From contig CBDATE010000033.1 in NCBI GenBank assembly GCA_965199815.1, positions 310,001 through 374,000 of the forward strand: a stretch of DNA of 64,000 nt, given 5' to 3'. The notes under the pieces were generated by a model. It searched no databases and was not told where the DNA came from. It was given only the letters and a program-made list of their open reading frames with translations. The position numbers and the translations under genes are program-made. The DNA is from Azotimanducus sp965199815. GTDB lineage: Bacteria; Pseudomonadota; Gammaproteobacteria; Pseudomonadales; Azotimanducaceae. Below, one piece after another: positions 9,782-18,116 of this stretch (the stretch's first letter is position 1; the number at the start of each line of letters is the position of its first letter).

Positions 9782-10246
9782 ATGAAGCGAAGCGATTCGA
9801 TCAAGGGCATGTACGCACTGAAGGCGCACATCATGGCGGAGGATGTACTCGATGATGCGGCAGTAGCGGCAGAAGATGTTGATGTTCTCGAGCCACTGCT
9901 CAGGCAGCTCGTCACAGCGACAAACCACCGCGGTGACATTCAATGCAAATCCTGCGGGTTCCCCATTTCGAGCAGCGATCAGTGCATCAAGGTATCGGGT
10001 CGGCACGACCATCAATGTGTCAATCCACTGGGGTACGCATTTCACATAGGGTGCTTTGGGGAAGCTTTTGGATGTGCGATTTCCGGTGATGCGGTGAGCG
10101 CTGATATCTGGTTTCCCAGCTTCCGCTGGCAATTTGCCAGTTGTTCGCGCTGTTCGAAACACCTCGGCTGGTACTTTCAGGATGCGGCTGTCGGCTATTT
10201 TTACGGGTTGATCCTGAGTCGCGTCACCGGTGTTCTGTCCGAGTAG
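9782..10246 (+). CDS. Single-domain CULT (cereblon-like) protein
   Basis: 154 residues. After a ~50-residue acidic helical N-terminus comes a CULT domain: first zinc knuckle CKSCG near residue 57, second knuckle CSRC near 127. Three tryptophans fall in DIWFPSFRW and HLGW with spacings of 6 and 14 residues, followed by YFYGLI. Those spacings match the aromatic cage that in cereblon and in the Magnetospirillum homologue MsCI4 binds thalidomide-type glutarimides and uridine (from memory). Bacterial CULT proteins have no settled role. One idea is recognition of C-terminal cyclic imides on damaged proteins, or a small cyclic imide ligand. The gene starts 10 bp after metK and ends 12 bp before the PTPS gene, so it is probably co-transcribed with both. 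Confidence 0.85.
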   Translation: MKRSDSIKGMYALKAHIMAEDVLDDAAVAAEDVDVLEPLLRQLVTATNHRGDIQCKSCGFPISSSDQCIKVSGRHDHQCVNPLGYAFHIGCFGEAFGCAISGDAVSADIWFPSFRWQFASCSRCSKHLGWYFQDAAVGYFYGLILSRVTGVLSE

Positions 10247-10258
10247 GCATCAGACAAG

Positions 10259-10774
10259 GTGGGCAGACTGACAAGCATTGAACTGGCCAAGGAGGCGTTT
10301 CACTTTTCGGCGGCGCATTTCACCCTGTTTTCGGCAAGCAGTCGTGAGCGGTTGCACGGCCACAATTATTTCGTGCGGTGCCGCATCCTCAGCCCGGTCG
10401 GGGAAGACGGACTTGTCTTCGACTACACCCGTCTCAAGCAGCGATTGAAGGACCTCTGTGCTTCGCTTGATGAGTACACCCTGATGCCCGTGAAATCGCC
10501 GTGGCTCCAGGTGCGAGAGCATGAAGATGCGGTTGTGATCATGTTCGACGGTTGCGAATTCAGTTTGCCACGCGATGATGTATGCCTGCTGCCGATTGCC
10601 AATATCACGCTCGAAGCACTCGCCGAGTACCTGATGGAGTTGTTACTCGATGACAGCGCGGCATCCGAGTGGCCCATGCATCAGATCACGCTCGGCGTTT
10701 CCTCATCGCCCGGCGTGTGGGCAGATGTGACGCTCGATGTATCCCGGGAGTGCGCTCCGGTCGCCAAACACTGA
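10259..10774 (+). CDS. 6-pyruvoyl-tetrahydropterin synthase / QueD-fold protein without the catalytic Cys
   Basis: 171 residues from a GTG start. The zinc-binding histidines of the fold are present: FHFSAAH near residue 20 and LHGHNY near 35. GLVFDYTRLK and SLDEYTLMP match the family's later blocks. Enzymes of this family convert 7,8-dihydroneopterin triphosphate to pyruvoyl-tetrahydropterin or carboxy-tetrahydropterin. The cysteine expected a few residues before HGH is absent: the segment is SASSRERLHGH. A Glu precedes HGH by three residues, which recalls the PTPS-III class able to replace FolB in folate synthesis, but I am not certain of that motif. The family tail is extended. Neighbours (an SDR, a VUT transporter) suggest pterin, folate or deazapurine metabolism. 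Confidence 0.85.
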   Translation: MGRLTSIELAKEAFHFSAAHFTLFSASSRERLHGHNYFVRCRILSPVGEDGLVFDYTRLKQRLKDLCASLDEYTLMPVKSPWLQVREHEDAVVIMFDGCEFSLPRDDVCLLPIANITLEALAEYLMELLLDDSAASEWPMHQITLGVSSSPGVWADVTLDVSRECAPVAKH

Positions 10775-10790
10775 CACCACACAGGACACT

Positions 10791-11486
10791 ATGAAAACCC
10801 TCATCATCACCGGTGCAAGTTCCGGGATCGGACTTGCGACAGCCCGTGCTTTCCTCGAGCAGGGGTGCTCGATCATCAACCTGTCGCGTCGCGAATGTCC
10901 ACTCGATGCAGTGCGTCATATTCCCTGTGACCTTGCCGACCCGGAGCAGCGAACGAGCGCCATGCAGGCACTTGCGTCGAAACTCCCGGACACATGCGAA
11001 ATCTGTCTTGTCCACAACGCCGGTGCGCTTGCGCCGGGCAGTATGATGGAGACTGACGAGAAGCACTTTCGGCGCACCATCGAGATCAATCTGGTAGCGC
11101 CTCACCTGCTCAACATGCATCTCCTGCCACGCATGTCGCCCGGCTCGAGCATCATCTATCTCGGCTCGACGCTGTCTGAAGTCGGAGTTCCGGGTGCCTT
11201 CGCTTATGTCACTACGCGTCATGGCACTCTCGGCATGATGCGCGCCGCCTGTCAGGACCTGGTTGGCACCGGCATACACACGGCTTGTGTGTGTCCCGGA
11301 TTCACGGATACCGACATGCTGCGTACGCATTTGCCGGACGATGCTGTCTCCCAGGTAGCCACCGCGAATGCTTTCGGTCGGCTCGTGGCACCGCAGGAGA
11401 TTGCCGCATGTGTGCAATTTGTCGCCGGGCAGCCGTCTCTGAATGGTTCGGTGTTGCACGCCAACCTTGGTCAGATTCAGCGATGA
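10791..11486 (+). CDS. Short-chain dehydrogenase/reductase (sepiapterin-reductase-like context)
   Basis: 231 residues. The classical SDR cofactor motif TGASSGIG is at residues 7-14, NAG at about 82, the catalytic Ser in YLGSTLSE near 126, and the catalytic Tyr in FAYVTTRHG near 138. The Lys of the YxxxK motif is Arg here. It should bind NAD(P)H; the Arg residue 14 places after the start of the fingerprint (NLSRRE) favours NADPH. ATG at 10791 has AGGA five bases upstream. The position 16 bp after a PTPS-fold gene resembles the PTPS plus sepiapterin reductase pairing of tetrahydrobiopterin synthesis, so a pterin reductase is a reasonable but unproven reading. Confidence 0.85.
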   Translation: MKTLIITGASSGIGLATARAFLEQGCSIINLSRRECPLDAVRHIPCDLADPEQRTSAMQALASKLPDTCEICLVHNAGALAPGSMMETDEKHFRRTIEINLVAPHLLNMHLLPRMSPGSSIIYLGSTLSEVGVPGAFAYVTTRHGTLGMMRAACQDLVGTGIHTACVCPGFTDTDMLRTHLPDDAVSQVATANAFGRLVAPQEIAACVQFVAGQPSLNGSVLHANLGQIQR

Positions 11487-11523
11487 ACGCGGCGCAGGGT
11501 GGATGCCTCCGGCTTGTTGATTC

Positions 11524-12318
11524 GTGTGCTTGTCTAATCGCGGTGTGCTGAAAGTGTCCGCATCAACAACGCAGAACACGGGCATCGACTATGGTGAGCG
11601 GCGGGAACGAGTCTTTATCGTGCTTGCGGGGGTGTTCCTGTGCGCCATGACCATGCTCAATGTGCTGGGAATCAGCCGCTTCATACAGTTCGGCCCTCTG
11701 CAGCTCGCCATCGGCATCCTGCCCTATCCGCTCACCTTCCTGTGCACGGATCTGATCAGCGAAATTTATGGCAGGCGACGCGCGAGCTTCCTCGTCTTCT
11801 GTGGCTTCGGATTGAACCTCTTCATCCTCGCTGTCATGTGGCTCGGTATGGTGGCATCGCCTGCCGACGGGCAACCGCCCTCCTGGCAACTCCTGAAGCT
11901 CGCAGAACCCATACGACTCGCCAACGGTGCCTACTTCGAACAGGAAGTTGAACTCTTTCGCATCCTCTACGAGAACACTTCGGGCATCGTTGTCGGCTCG
12001 ATGGTGGCCTATATGCTGGCGCAGTACTGGGATGTGCAGATGTTTCATCTCATCAAGCGATTCACTGGCGAGAAGCATTTGTGGCTGCGCAACAACCTGT
12101 CCACCATGACCAGTCAGCTCATAGACACCGCAGTGATCAGCAGTTTCACCTTCGGTGTGGCGCTGTACGCTGGCGATATTTCGTTCGTGCAATTCATGAT
12201 CTATCTGGGCAGCGGGTATGCCTTCAAGGTGACGGTCGCGATGCTCGACACAGGCCCCATGTACATCGCGCGCCATTACTTGCGCCGCTTTATTGGCGAG
12301 AGCCCGAAGAGCTCTTGA
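11524..12318 (+). CDS. VUT-family (YhhQ-like) transporter, probable queuosine-precursor transporter
   Basis: 264 residues from GTG at 11524; GTG codons at 11545 or 11554 are also possible starts. Six hydrophobic segments are visible. The family blocks are LPYPLTFLCTDLISEIYGRRRA near residue 65 and NNLSTMTSQLIDTAVISSFTFG near 195, typical of the VUT/COG1738 family. The E. coli member YhhQ imports queuosine precursors across the inner membrane. Its position behind a QueD-fold gene fits deazapurine or pterin handling, although the QueD-like protein lacks its Cys. The 3' end overlaps the convergent hydrolase gene by 29 bp. Confidence 0.88.
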   Translation: MCLSNRGVLKVSASTTQNTGIDYGERRERVFIVLAGVFLCAMTMLNVLGISRFIQFGPLQLAIGILPYPLTFLCTDLISEIYGRRRASFLVFCGFGLNLFILAVMWLGMVASPADGQPPSWQLLKLAEPIRLANGAYFEQEVELFRILYENTSGIVVGSMVAYMLAQYWDVQMFHLIKRFTGEKHLWLRNNLSTMTSQLIDTAVISSFTFGVALYAGDISFVQFMIYLGSGYAFKVTVAMLDTGPMYIARHYLRRFIGESPKSS

Positions 12319-13228
12319 TGTCTTCCGGTATCTCCAGTTCACCCAGGAAATCCGCTATCAATCCGGCGACTCGCTCCGGTGCCTGCATGGGAATGAAGTG
12401 GGTGAGGTCGCTCCAGTACACATCCTTGCCCTTCGGCAGATGTGCGGCCAGCCCTGGCCAGGTGGGTGAGCCGACAAACTCCATCCGGTCGCTGCGCCGC
12501 GATGCTTCCCAATCGCGCTCACGTGCGCGCACTACCCAGACGGGCTGAGTAATGTGCTCGCCAAGAGTGAGCGGATTCACCTTTGTCGAAGTCACGTAGA
12601 TGTTGGCTTCAGCCAGAGGCGGGCAGGCGAGTTCGAATCCATCCGCGCCGTCTGCGTCCAGCGGCTTCAGACCGAATTCACAGTAATCCCGCAACACGCG
12701 CTCATCCCACAGCGAGAAGGGTTGGCGCGGCTTGAGGGAGGCGTGCATTTCCTGCCAATCGCGCCATTCGTTGCGCCGTTTGATGGTCGGATGCTGGCCG
12801 GGGTCCGTGCCATGCAGCGGAGGCGCATCGTAAAACGCGGGCGGCATGATGACCGGGTCCAGCAACATGGCACCGCAGAATCTCGTCGGCTGCCCGGCGA
12901 GCATTGTCAGGGCGATGTAGCCGCCCATGGAGTGCCCGACTGTCAACAGCCGGTCGAGACGAAGATACGCCAGCAGCGCCAGCACATCTTCACCAAACGC
13001 AGTCCAGTCCTGATGCAGCTCCTTGCTGCTGTCGCCATGACCACGCAGGTCCACACAAACCACGTGCTGCTCGTCCGGCAGTGTCGCGATGACTTGCCGC
13101 CAGCAATGGGCATGAAAACCGGTCGCGTGCAGCAGCAGAAGCGAGCAGGGACTGTGTGCATGGTCTCGCTGGCCACGCTCATACCAGGCGAGCCGTCCGT
13201 TCGCGAGCTCGAAGAACTGTTGCTTCAT
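12290..13228 (-). CDS. Alpha/beta-fold hydrolase
   Basis: 312 residues. The fold is recognisable from LLLLHATGFHAHCWRQV (oxyanion region), DLRGHGDS, the nucleophile elbow VGHSMGG near residue 105, and a C-terminal LTHFIPMQAPERVA that supplies the catalytic His. An acidic residue before the last strand would complete the triad. The ATG at 13228 follows GGGAAAAGACCC; a start at 13252 would add eight residues. The substrate cannot be inferred. It may be transcribed alone, as 106 bp separate it from the MATE gene upstream, and it converges on the VUT transporter. Confidence 0.88.
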   Translation of the reverse strand: MKQQFFELANGRLAWYERGQRDHAHSPCSLLLLHATGFHAHCWRQVIATLPDEQHVVCVDLRGHGDSSKELHQDWTAFGEDVLALLAYLRLDRLLTVGHSMGGYIALTMLAGQPTRFCGAMLLDPVIMPPAFYDAPPLHGTDPGQHPTIKRRNEWRDWQEMHASLKPRQPFSLWDERVLRDYCEFGLKPLDADGADGFELACPPLAEANIYVTSTKVNPLTLGEHITQPVWVVRARERDWEASRRSDRMEFVGSPTWPGLAAHLPKGKDVYWSDLTHFIPMQAPERVAGLIADFLGELEIPEDIKSSSGSRQ

Positions 13229-13334
13229 GGGTCTTTTCCCGATGATGTGCATCGCGTCACGACGGCACGGTCGCGGTGGACAGCGGTACTGTGAGTCATA
13301 GGTCCATTCTTGATGAGGGGTTCAGCGCCACAGC

Positions 13335-14804
13335 TTACAGGTGCGAGAGCCTGATGATCTTGCGCGGATGCTTCATCAGATGGCGTACACGCCCGAGCAG
13401 CGCACCGCAGGCGACAACCAGACCAACCACCAGCCCCCACCAGAGGCCCGGTACACCATGGCCTGCAAGCGCCAGCGTCCAGTCCAGACCGAGCCAGACG
13501 AGCGGCATGCCCTCATAGCCAAAAGCCAGCAGGATTCCGAGCGGCAGGCCGATAATCCAGTAGGCGATCAGTGAAACGAACATGGGTGTGCGTGTGTCCT
13601 TGAGGCCGCGAAGCGCTCCGATGGCGGCAATCTGCACATCATCGACAAGCTGAAAGAGCGCCACCAGCAGCAGCAGATTCGCGGCCAGAGAAATCACTTC
13701 CGGTACGCTGGTGTAGAGGCTCGCTACTTCGTATCGCCAGATCGACAGTGTGCTCAAGAGCACGACCGCGACCACCAGCGAAGCTCCAAGTACCACGCGG
13801 ATAGCGCGCCAGGCATGGGTGAAATCCTGTGCACCGGCGAAAAACCCGACACGGATGGTCGCGCCCATGCCAAGGGCCATCGGCAACATGAAAAGAACGC
13901 CGGAAACGCTGGCAGCCACGGCGTGTGCATTGAGCGAAAGTACGCCGAGTTTCCCCGCCAGCAGGGTGGTGATAGAAAAAACAGCCATCTCCAGAGATAT
14001 GGCAGCGCCGATCGGCAGTCCCAGTTTGAATATCCTCGCCATCTCGCCGAGTCGTGGACGCGAAAGGCAGCTGAATATGCCGAGATGAGCGATTCTGCTT
14101 CTGGTGACCACAACAAGCATTGCCAGAAGCTGTACCGACATCACCACAGCGCTTGACCAGCCACAGCCCGCACCACCGAGACCCGAGAATCCGAACGCGC
14201 CATGGATGAACAGCAGGTTCAGAGGCAGCTTGAGGCTCACCCCGGCCAGTGCGATGAGCATGGCTGGCTTGGTCCAGGACATGCCATCGCACAGATAACG
14301 CAGCGAGAAGTAGAGCATGAACTGGACGACACCGAAGCTGAGCGCCTTGAGGTAGGCTACTGCCACTCTGGTGGCTTCCGGATCCACATCGAAGTACAGA
14401 TAGAGCGGCTCCACATGGCGCATGAAAGCTACCATCAATACCCCCATCGCCAGCATGATCCACAGGGTCTGGCGCACCACTTCAGCGATAGACTCTGTCT
14501 TTCCGGCACCGCGCAGCTGCGAGACAGACGGAGTGAGTGCCATGGCAACGCCCGAGACCAGCAAGAGTAACGGCCAGAAAAGGGCACCTCCGAGCTGTAC
14601 ACCGCTCACTTCGACCGGCCCGAGACGGCTCGACATCACCGTGTCCATCACGCCCATGCTCATTTGCGTGACCTGAGTTACCGCGATTGGCCCGCACAGA
14701 CGCAGCAATGCGCCGAGTTCGCGCATTGACAGGCGCAGTTCGTGGCGAACGCTGTGTGAGGACTCTACTCGTTCAGGTTTCTCGCTGCTGTGTGAGGATT
14801 CCAC
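13335..14804 (-). CDS. MATE-family multidrug efflux transporter (NorM-like)
   Basis: 489 residues with about twelve hydrophobic segments in two halves. IAVTQVTQMSMGVMDTVMSSRLGP near residue 40 and the second-half GLPIGAAISLEMAVFSITTLLAGKLG near 265 are typical of the NorM branch, which exports cationic drugs from the cytosol in exchange for Na+ or H+. The first 28 residues are Ser/Glu-rich and contain a short repeat (ESSHS twice); a later start is possible. It begins five bases after the stop of the LRAT-like gene and is the last gene of the dsbD, M16, LRAT, MATE run. Confidence 0.92.
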   Translation of the reverse strand: MESSHSSEKPERVESSHSVRHELRLSMRELGALLRLCGPIAVTQVTQMSMGVMDTVMSSRLGPVEVSGVQLGGALFWPLLLLVSGVAMALTPSVSQLRGAGKTESIAEVVRQTLWIMLAMGVLMVAFMRHVEPLYLYFDVDPEATRVAVAYLKALSFGVVQFMLYFSLRYLCDGMSWTKPAMLIALAGVSLKLPLNLLFIHGAFGFSGLGGAGCGWSSAVVMSVQLLAMLVVVTRSRIAHLGIFSCLSRPRLGEMARIFKLGLPIGAAISLEMAVFSITTLLAGKLGVLSLNAHAVAASVSGVLFMLPMALGMGATIRVGFFAGAQDFTHAWRAIRVVLGASLVVAVVLLSTLSIWRYEVASLYTSVPEVISLAANLLLLVALFQLVDDVQIAAIGALRGLKDTRTPMFVSLIAYWIIGLPLGILLAFGYEGMPLVWLGLDWTLALAGHGVPGLWWGLVVGLVVACGALLGRVRHLMKHPRKIIRLSHL

Positions 14805-14809
14805 TTGGC

Positions 14810-15286
14810 TCAGGTTTTTTGCTGCCGGTTTCGTTGCTCGCGAATCCTGATGTGCCGCGCAATGCGTGAGATCACGAACGCGCCAAGGCCAGGAAGCGAC
14901 TTGCGAAATATCAGCAAACTCATGGCAGCGACTGCGAGTGAGGCACCGACCGCCACCTTCTCGAGTTGCGGGCTCGATGCCTGTCCCCTTGCGGCTCGGC
15001 TGGCCGTATGCTCGCAGTTGTTGGTGATCAGGTTATAGGAACGTTCGAAGGCTTCCATATCAAGGTGTTCCAGCCGCGCCTCAGCCTCGGTCGAAACCGG
15101 CGAGATGCGTATCGGCTTGCCGCACGCAAACTCTTCCAGTGTGGAGATGTGCTCGCCTCGCCGCGGTGTATTGTGCAGCACCCTGCCGTCGCCAAGGCTG
15201 ATGCCGACATGCATCACCGGACCCTTGCGGCGATACACCAGCGCCCCGCGTTGAATTTCGGACTCTGGGGACCCAGCTTCACGCAT
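14810..15286 (-). CDS. LRAT-type NlpC/P60-superfamily protein with a C-terminal membrane segment
   Basis: 158 residues. The segment GALVYRRKGPVMHVGISLGDGRVLHNTPR supplies the first conserved His (HVGI) near residue 26, and LITNNCEHTA near 90 supplies the catalytic Cys of the NCEH motif. This order (His before Cys) is the circularly permuted arrangement of lecithin-retinol-acyltransferase-like proteins. A hydrophobic segment follows (VAVGASLAVAAMSLLIF), then a very basic tail. In eukaryotes such proteins are acyltransferases or phospholipases; in bacteria the substrate is generally unknown. The ATG overlaps the end of the M16 gene by eight bases, so translation is probably coupled. Confidence 0.8.
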   Translation of the reverse strand: MREAGSPESEIQRGALVYRRKGPVMHVGISLGDGRVLHNTPRRGEHISTLEEFACGKPIRISPVSTEAEARLEHLDMEAFERSYNLITNNCEHTASRAARGQASSPQLEKVAVGASLAVAAMSLLIFRKSLPGLGAFVISRIARHIRIREQRNRQQKT

Positions 15287-18080
15287 CTGTCGTGTCGTTC
15301 ACGATCTCGCCATCGGCATCGATGGTGATGACTTCGCCGAGACCGAGTGCGCGTACGCTGCCCTCCATCACTGACAGGTCACCTGCGATGACATAGGTCA
15401 GGCGTTGCGGGTCAATCAGCTCATTGGCCGCCACGCGCACTTCGTCGAGCGATACCTCGGTCAGGGCCTCTCCGTAGAGCACCGGATAATTCCAGGGGCG
15501 ACTGAGATAGTCGCTGTTGGTCAGGCTCGCGAGCAGCGATTGCCCCGTCTGAAAGCTCGACGAGAGGGAACGGATGCGTCGCTCGAGCGCCAGTGCAAAC
15601 TCTTCTTCGGAGGCCGGTTGCGAGGACAGATATTCGCTCAATTCACGATTGATCTCGGTGAGCGACTCCGCCGTCTTGTCCACCTGCACCGATGTGCTGA
15701 CACTGAACATGCGCTGAAAGACGCTGGTTGAGAGACCGGTGCGCGCACCGTAGCTCCAGGCCTTGTCTTCGCGCAGGTTCATGTTGATACGCGAGACGAA
15801 GCTGCCGCCAATGATTTCGTTGGCGATGGCTTCTTCGACTGCTGGCTCGCTCGGTGTGGGAGGTGCCACCTGACCGGCCAGGATCACGCTTTGTTCCGTG
15901 CCCGGCATATCGACCATGAAGATGCGCACAGCGTCCGCTTCAGGCACGATTGCGGGTGCGGTTGCCGCAACCTGTGGCTGGCTCGCTGGCCAGTCTTCGA
16001 AGGCGGTTGCGACCATATCGGCGAGCTCGTCCATGGTCACATCGCCAACGGCGAACACCTCGAAGGGCTGACCGAGCAGCCTGTCGCGGTGATAGGCGAC
16101 CAGCGATGCGCGCGAAATGGCGTTCACGTGTGATTCCCGGGTGCGACGCCCAAGAGGGTGCGAGGCACCAAAGACAGTCTCGTTGAGCAGTGTACGAGCC
16201 GCGGCCCCGGGATCGGTGCGCTGCGACTCTATGTCGGCGATCCACTGCCCCTTGAGAATCGACAGCTTGTCCTCGGGATAGCTGGGGTCTTGCAGCAGAT
16301 CGGCGACCAGAGCGAGCAGCGCGGGCAGGTTTTCGCTCAGTCCGCCTGTGGACACATCGCTGGTCAGAGTGCCAACCGACGGGCGCACATAGCCCCCGAG
16401 ACGTTCGATTTCGGCGCTGATTTCCTCGGCATCGCGTGAACCGGTACCGCTGATGAGTTGTCCAAAGGCGGTCGAGGCAATGCCGAGAGAGTCATCGGGT
16501 TCATCCACATCACCGAAATCGAAACGTATGGTGACATCTGTCACCGGCAGATTCTCGCGCCTCGCGAGCACAAGGCGAATGCCTTGATCGAGCGTTCGTT
16601 CCTCGATCTGCGGAAACTCGAGGCGCGAAGGTTCCCCGAGCCCCGGCAGCTCGGAACGGTCGGTGCCTTCTTCGCTGGAGACATATTCCCCGAACGGCAG
16701 CCCCGTGAGTTCGTAGTAGGGACGCGTCAGCCAGGCTTCAGCCACCTTTTCCACGGATCTGGCAGTGGCCTCTGTGAGACTGGCCAGTTCACGCTTGAAG
16801 TACACCGGGTCGTCATGAAACACGGCACCGCTCACGAGAATGGATGCCTTGGTGGCGGGGCGTTCGAGTCCTCTGACGGTGTTGGTCAGGCTCTGTGTCT
16901 TGATGCGTTCGAGTCGCTTCGAATCGGGACCTGAGCGCAAAAACTCTTCCAGCGTCTCGTCGAGCACCCGTCGCGCTGCATCGGGGTCGGCATCCGGCAG
17001 CAGGGAGACATAGACATAAAAGAGCCCGGCGACTTCAAAATCAATCGGACTGGCTGACACATCCGATGCCAGCTTGTGCTCCTCGACCAGCGCCTTGTAG
17101 AGCGGTGCCGTCGGCCCGCTGGCAAAGGCATCGCCCCACAGCGACAGGGAGACAGATTCCCGTGTGGTCGGGGGAATCGGCCACACGCGGTAGATGAGGC
17201 CGGTGGCCGCGCGGTCATGGAGTATTTCACGCCGGTTGTCGGGGAGCTCGGGGACCCAGGTTTCGAGCCGTGCCACAGGTTCTCCAGCCGGTGCGTCGCC
17301 GTAGTACTTCTCCATCAGCGGTCTGGCCGTCTCGACATCAATATCACCGGCGAGTGCGATGACCACGTTGGAAGCCCCGTAATAATCCTCGAACCACTCA
17401 TAGACATCATCAAGGGATGCTGCATTCAGATCCTCCATGGAGCCTATGACCGGGTGTCTGTAGGGGTGGCCGGGTGGGAACACGCCGCGCAGCATGTGTT
17501 CGAAGGCCGTGCCGAAGGGCTGGTTTGCGCGCTGTCGTTTCTCGTTCTGCACCACCCCGCGCTGCTCGTCAAGACGTTCCTGAGTGACAGCACCAAGCAG
17601 GTGGGTGAGTCGATCGGACTCCAGAAACAGCATGCGCTCAACGGCTTCGGTGGGCACTGTCTGAAAGTAGTTGGTGCGGTCAGCATTGGTGGTGCCGTTG
17701 ATGCCGGTCGCCCCCACTTCGGTGAGCGGCTTGAAGTATTCGTCGTTGTAGTGCTCGCTGCCCTGAAACATCAGGTGCTCGAAGAGATGTGCGAAGCCGG
17801 TTTGGCCTTCGGGTTCATTCTTCGAGCCCACGTGATACCAGGTGTTCATGGACACGACGGGTGTCAGCCGGTCCGTGTGCACAATCACGCGCAGGCCGTT
17901 GTCGAGTGTGAATTCCTCGTGAGGAATATCTATGCCCTCGAGATCGCGCTCCGGAGCCGGGCTGTTGATGAAGAAACCGATTATCAGGGCAACGAACTTC
18001 GGGAGCGAGAGGCCGATTCCGATCGCCACCGCGACGGCCAGGCCGTAGCCCAATATCCGGACGAGCACTTGTTTGAACAT
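15279..18080 (-). CDS. M16-family zinc metallopeptidase, membrane-anchored two-domain form
   Basis: 933 residues. An N-terminal membrane anchor (ILGYGLAVAVAIGIGLSLP) is followed by an M16 catalytic half with the inverted zinc motif HLFEH near residue 97 and a downstream Glu about 75 residues later (RGVVQNEKRQ region). The second half carries LGRRTRESHVNAISR, typical of the non-catalytic M16 partner domain. Both halves in one chain resemble pitrilysin-type processing proteases; it should act in the periplasm on peptides. It starts 36 bp after the dsbD stop and overlaps the LRAT-like gene downstream. Confidence 0.93.
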   Translation of the reverse strand: MFKQVLVRILGYGLAVAVAIGIGLSLPKFVALIIGFFINSPAPERDLEGIDIPHEEFTLDNGLRVIVHTDRLTPVVSMNTWYHVGSKNEPEGQTGFAHLFEHLMFQGSEHYNDEYFKPLTEVGATGINGTTNADRTNYFQTVPTEAVERMLFLESDRLTHLLGAVTQERLDEQRGVVQNEKRQRANQPFGTAFEHMLRGVFPPGHPYRHPVIGSMEDLNAASLDDVYEWFEDYYGASNVVIALAGDIDVETARPLMEKYYGDAPAGEPVARLETWVPELPDNRREILHDRAATGLIYRVWPIPPTTRESVSLSLWGDAFASGPTAPLYKALVEEHKLASDVSASPIDFEVAGLFYVYVSLLPDADPDAARRVLDETLEEFLRSGPDSKRLERIKTQSLTNTVRGLERPATKASILVSGAVFHDDPVYFKRELASLTEATARSVEKVAEAWLTRPYYELTGLPFGEYVSSEEGTDRSELPGLGEPSRLEFPQIEERTLDQGIRLVLARRENLPVTDVTIRFDFGDVDEPDDSLGIASTAFGQLISGTGSRDAEEISAEIERLGGYVRPSVGTLTSDVSTGGLSENLPALLALVADLLQDPSYPEDKLSILKGQWIADIESQRTDPGAAARTLLNETVFGASHPLGRRTRESHVNAISRASLVAYHRDRLLGQPFEVFAVGDVTMDELADMVATAFEDWPASQPQVAATAPAIVPEADAVRIFMVDMPGTEQSVILAGQVAPPTPSEPAVEEAIANEIIGGSFVSRINMNLREDKAWSYGARTGLSTSVFQRMFSVSTSVQVDKTAESLTEINRELSEYLSSQPASEEEFALALERRIRSLSSSFQTGQSLLASLTNSDYLSRPWNYPVLYGEALTEVSLDEVRVAANELIDPQRLTYVIAGDLSVMEGSVRALGLGEVITIDADGEIVNDTTDA

Positions 18081-18116
18081 GATGCAAAAAATCCTTGTGG
18101 TGAATGAACGAGGTCC

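Noticed and set aside
17076..18107. Plus-strand frame of 343 codons opposite the M16 peptidase gene
   Set aside because: The minus-strand protein has a full M16 architecture; the plus frame has no recognisable domain.
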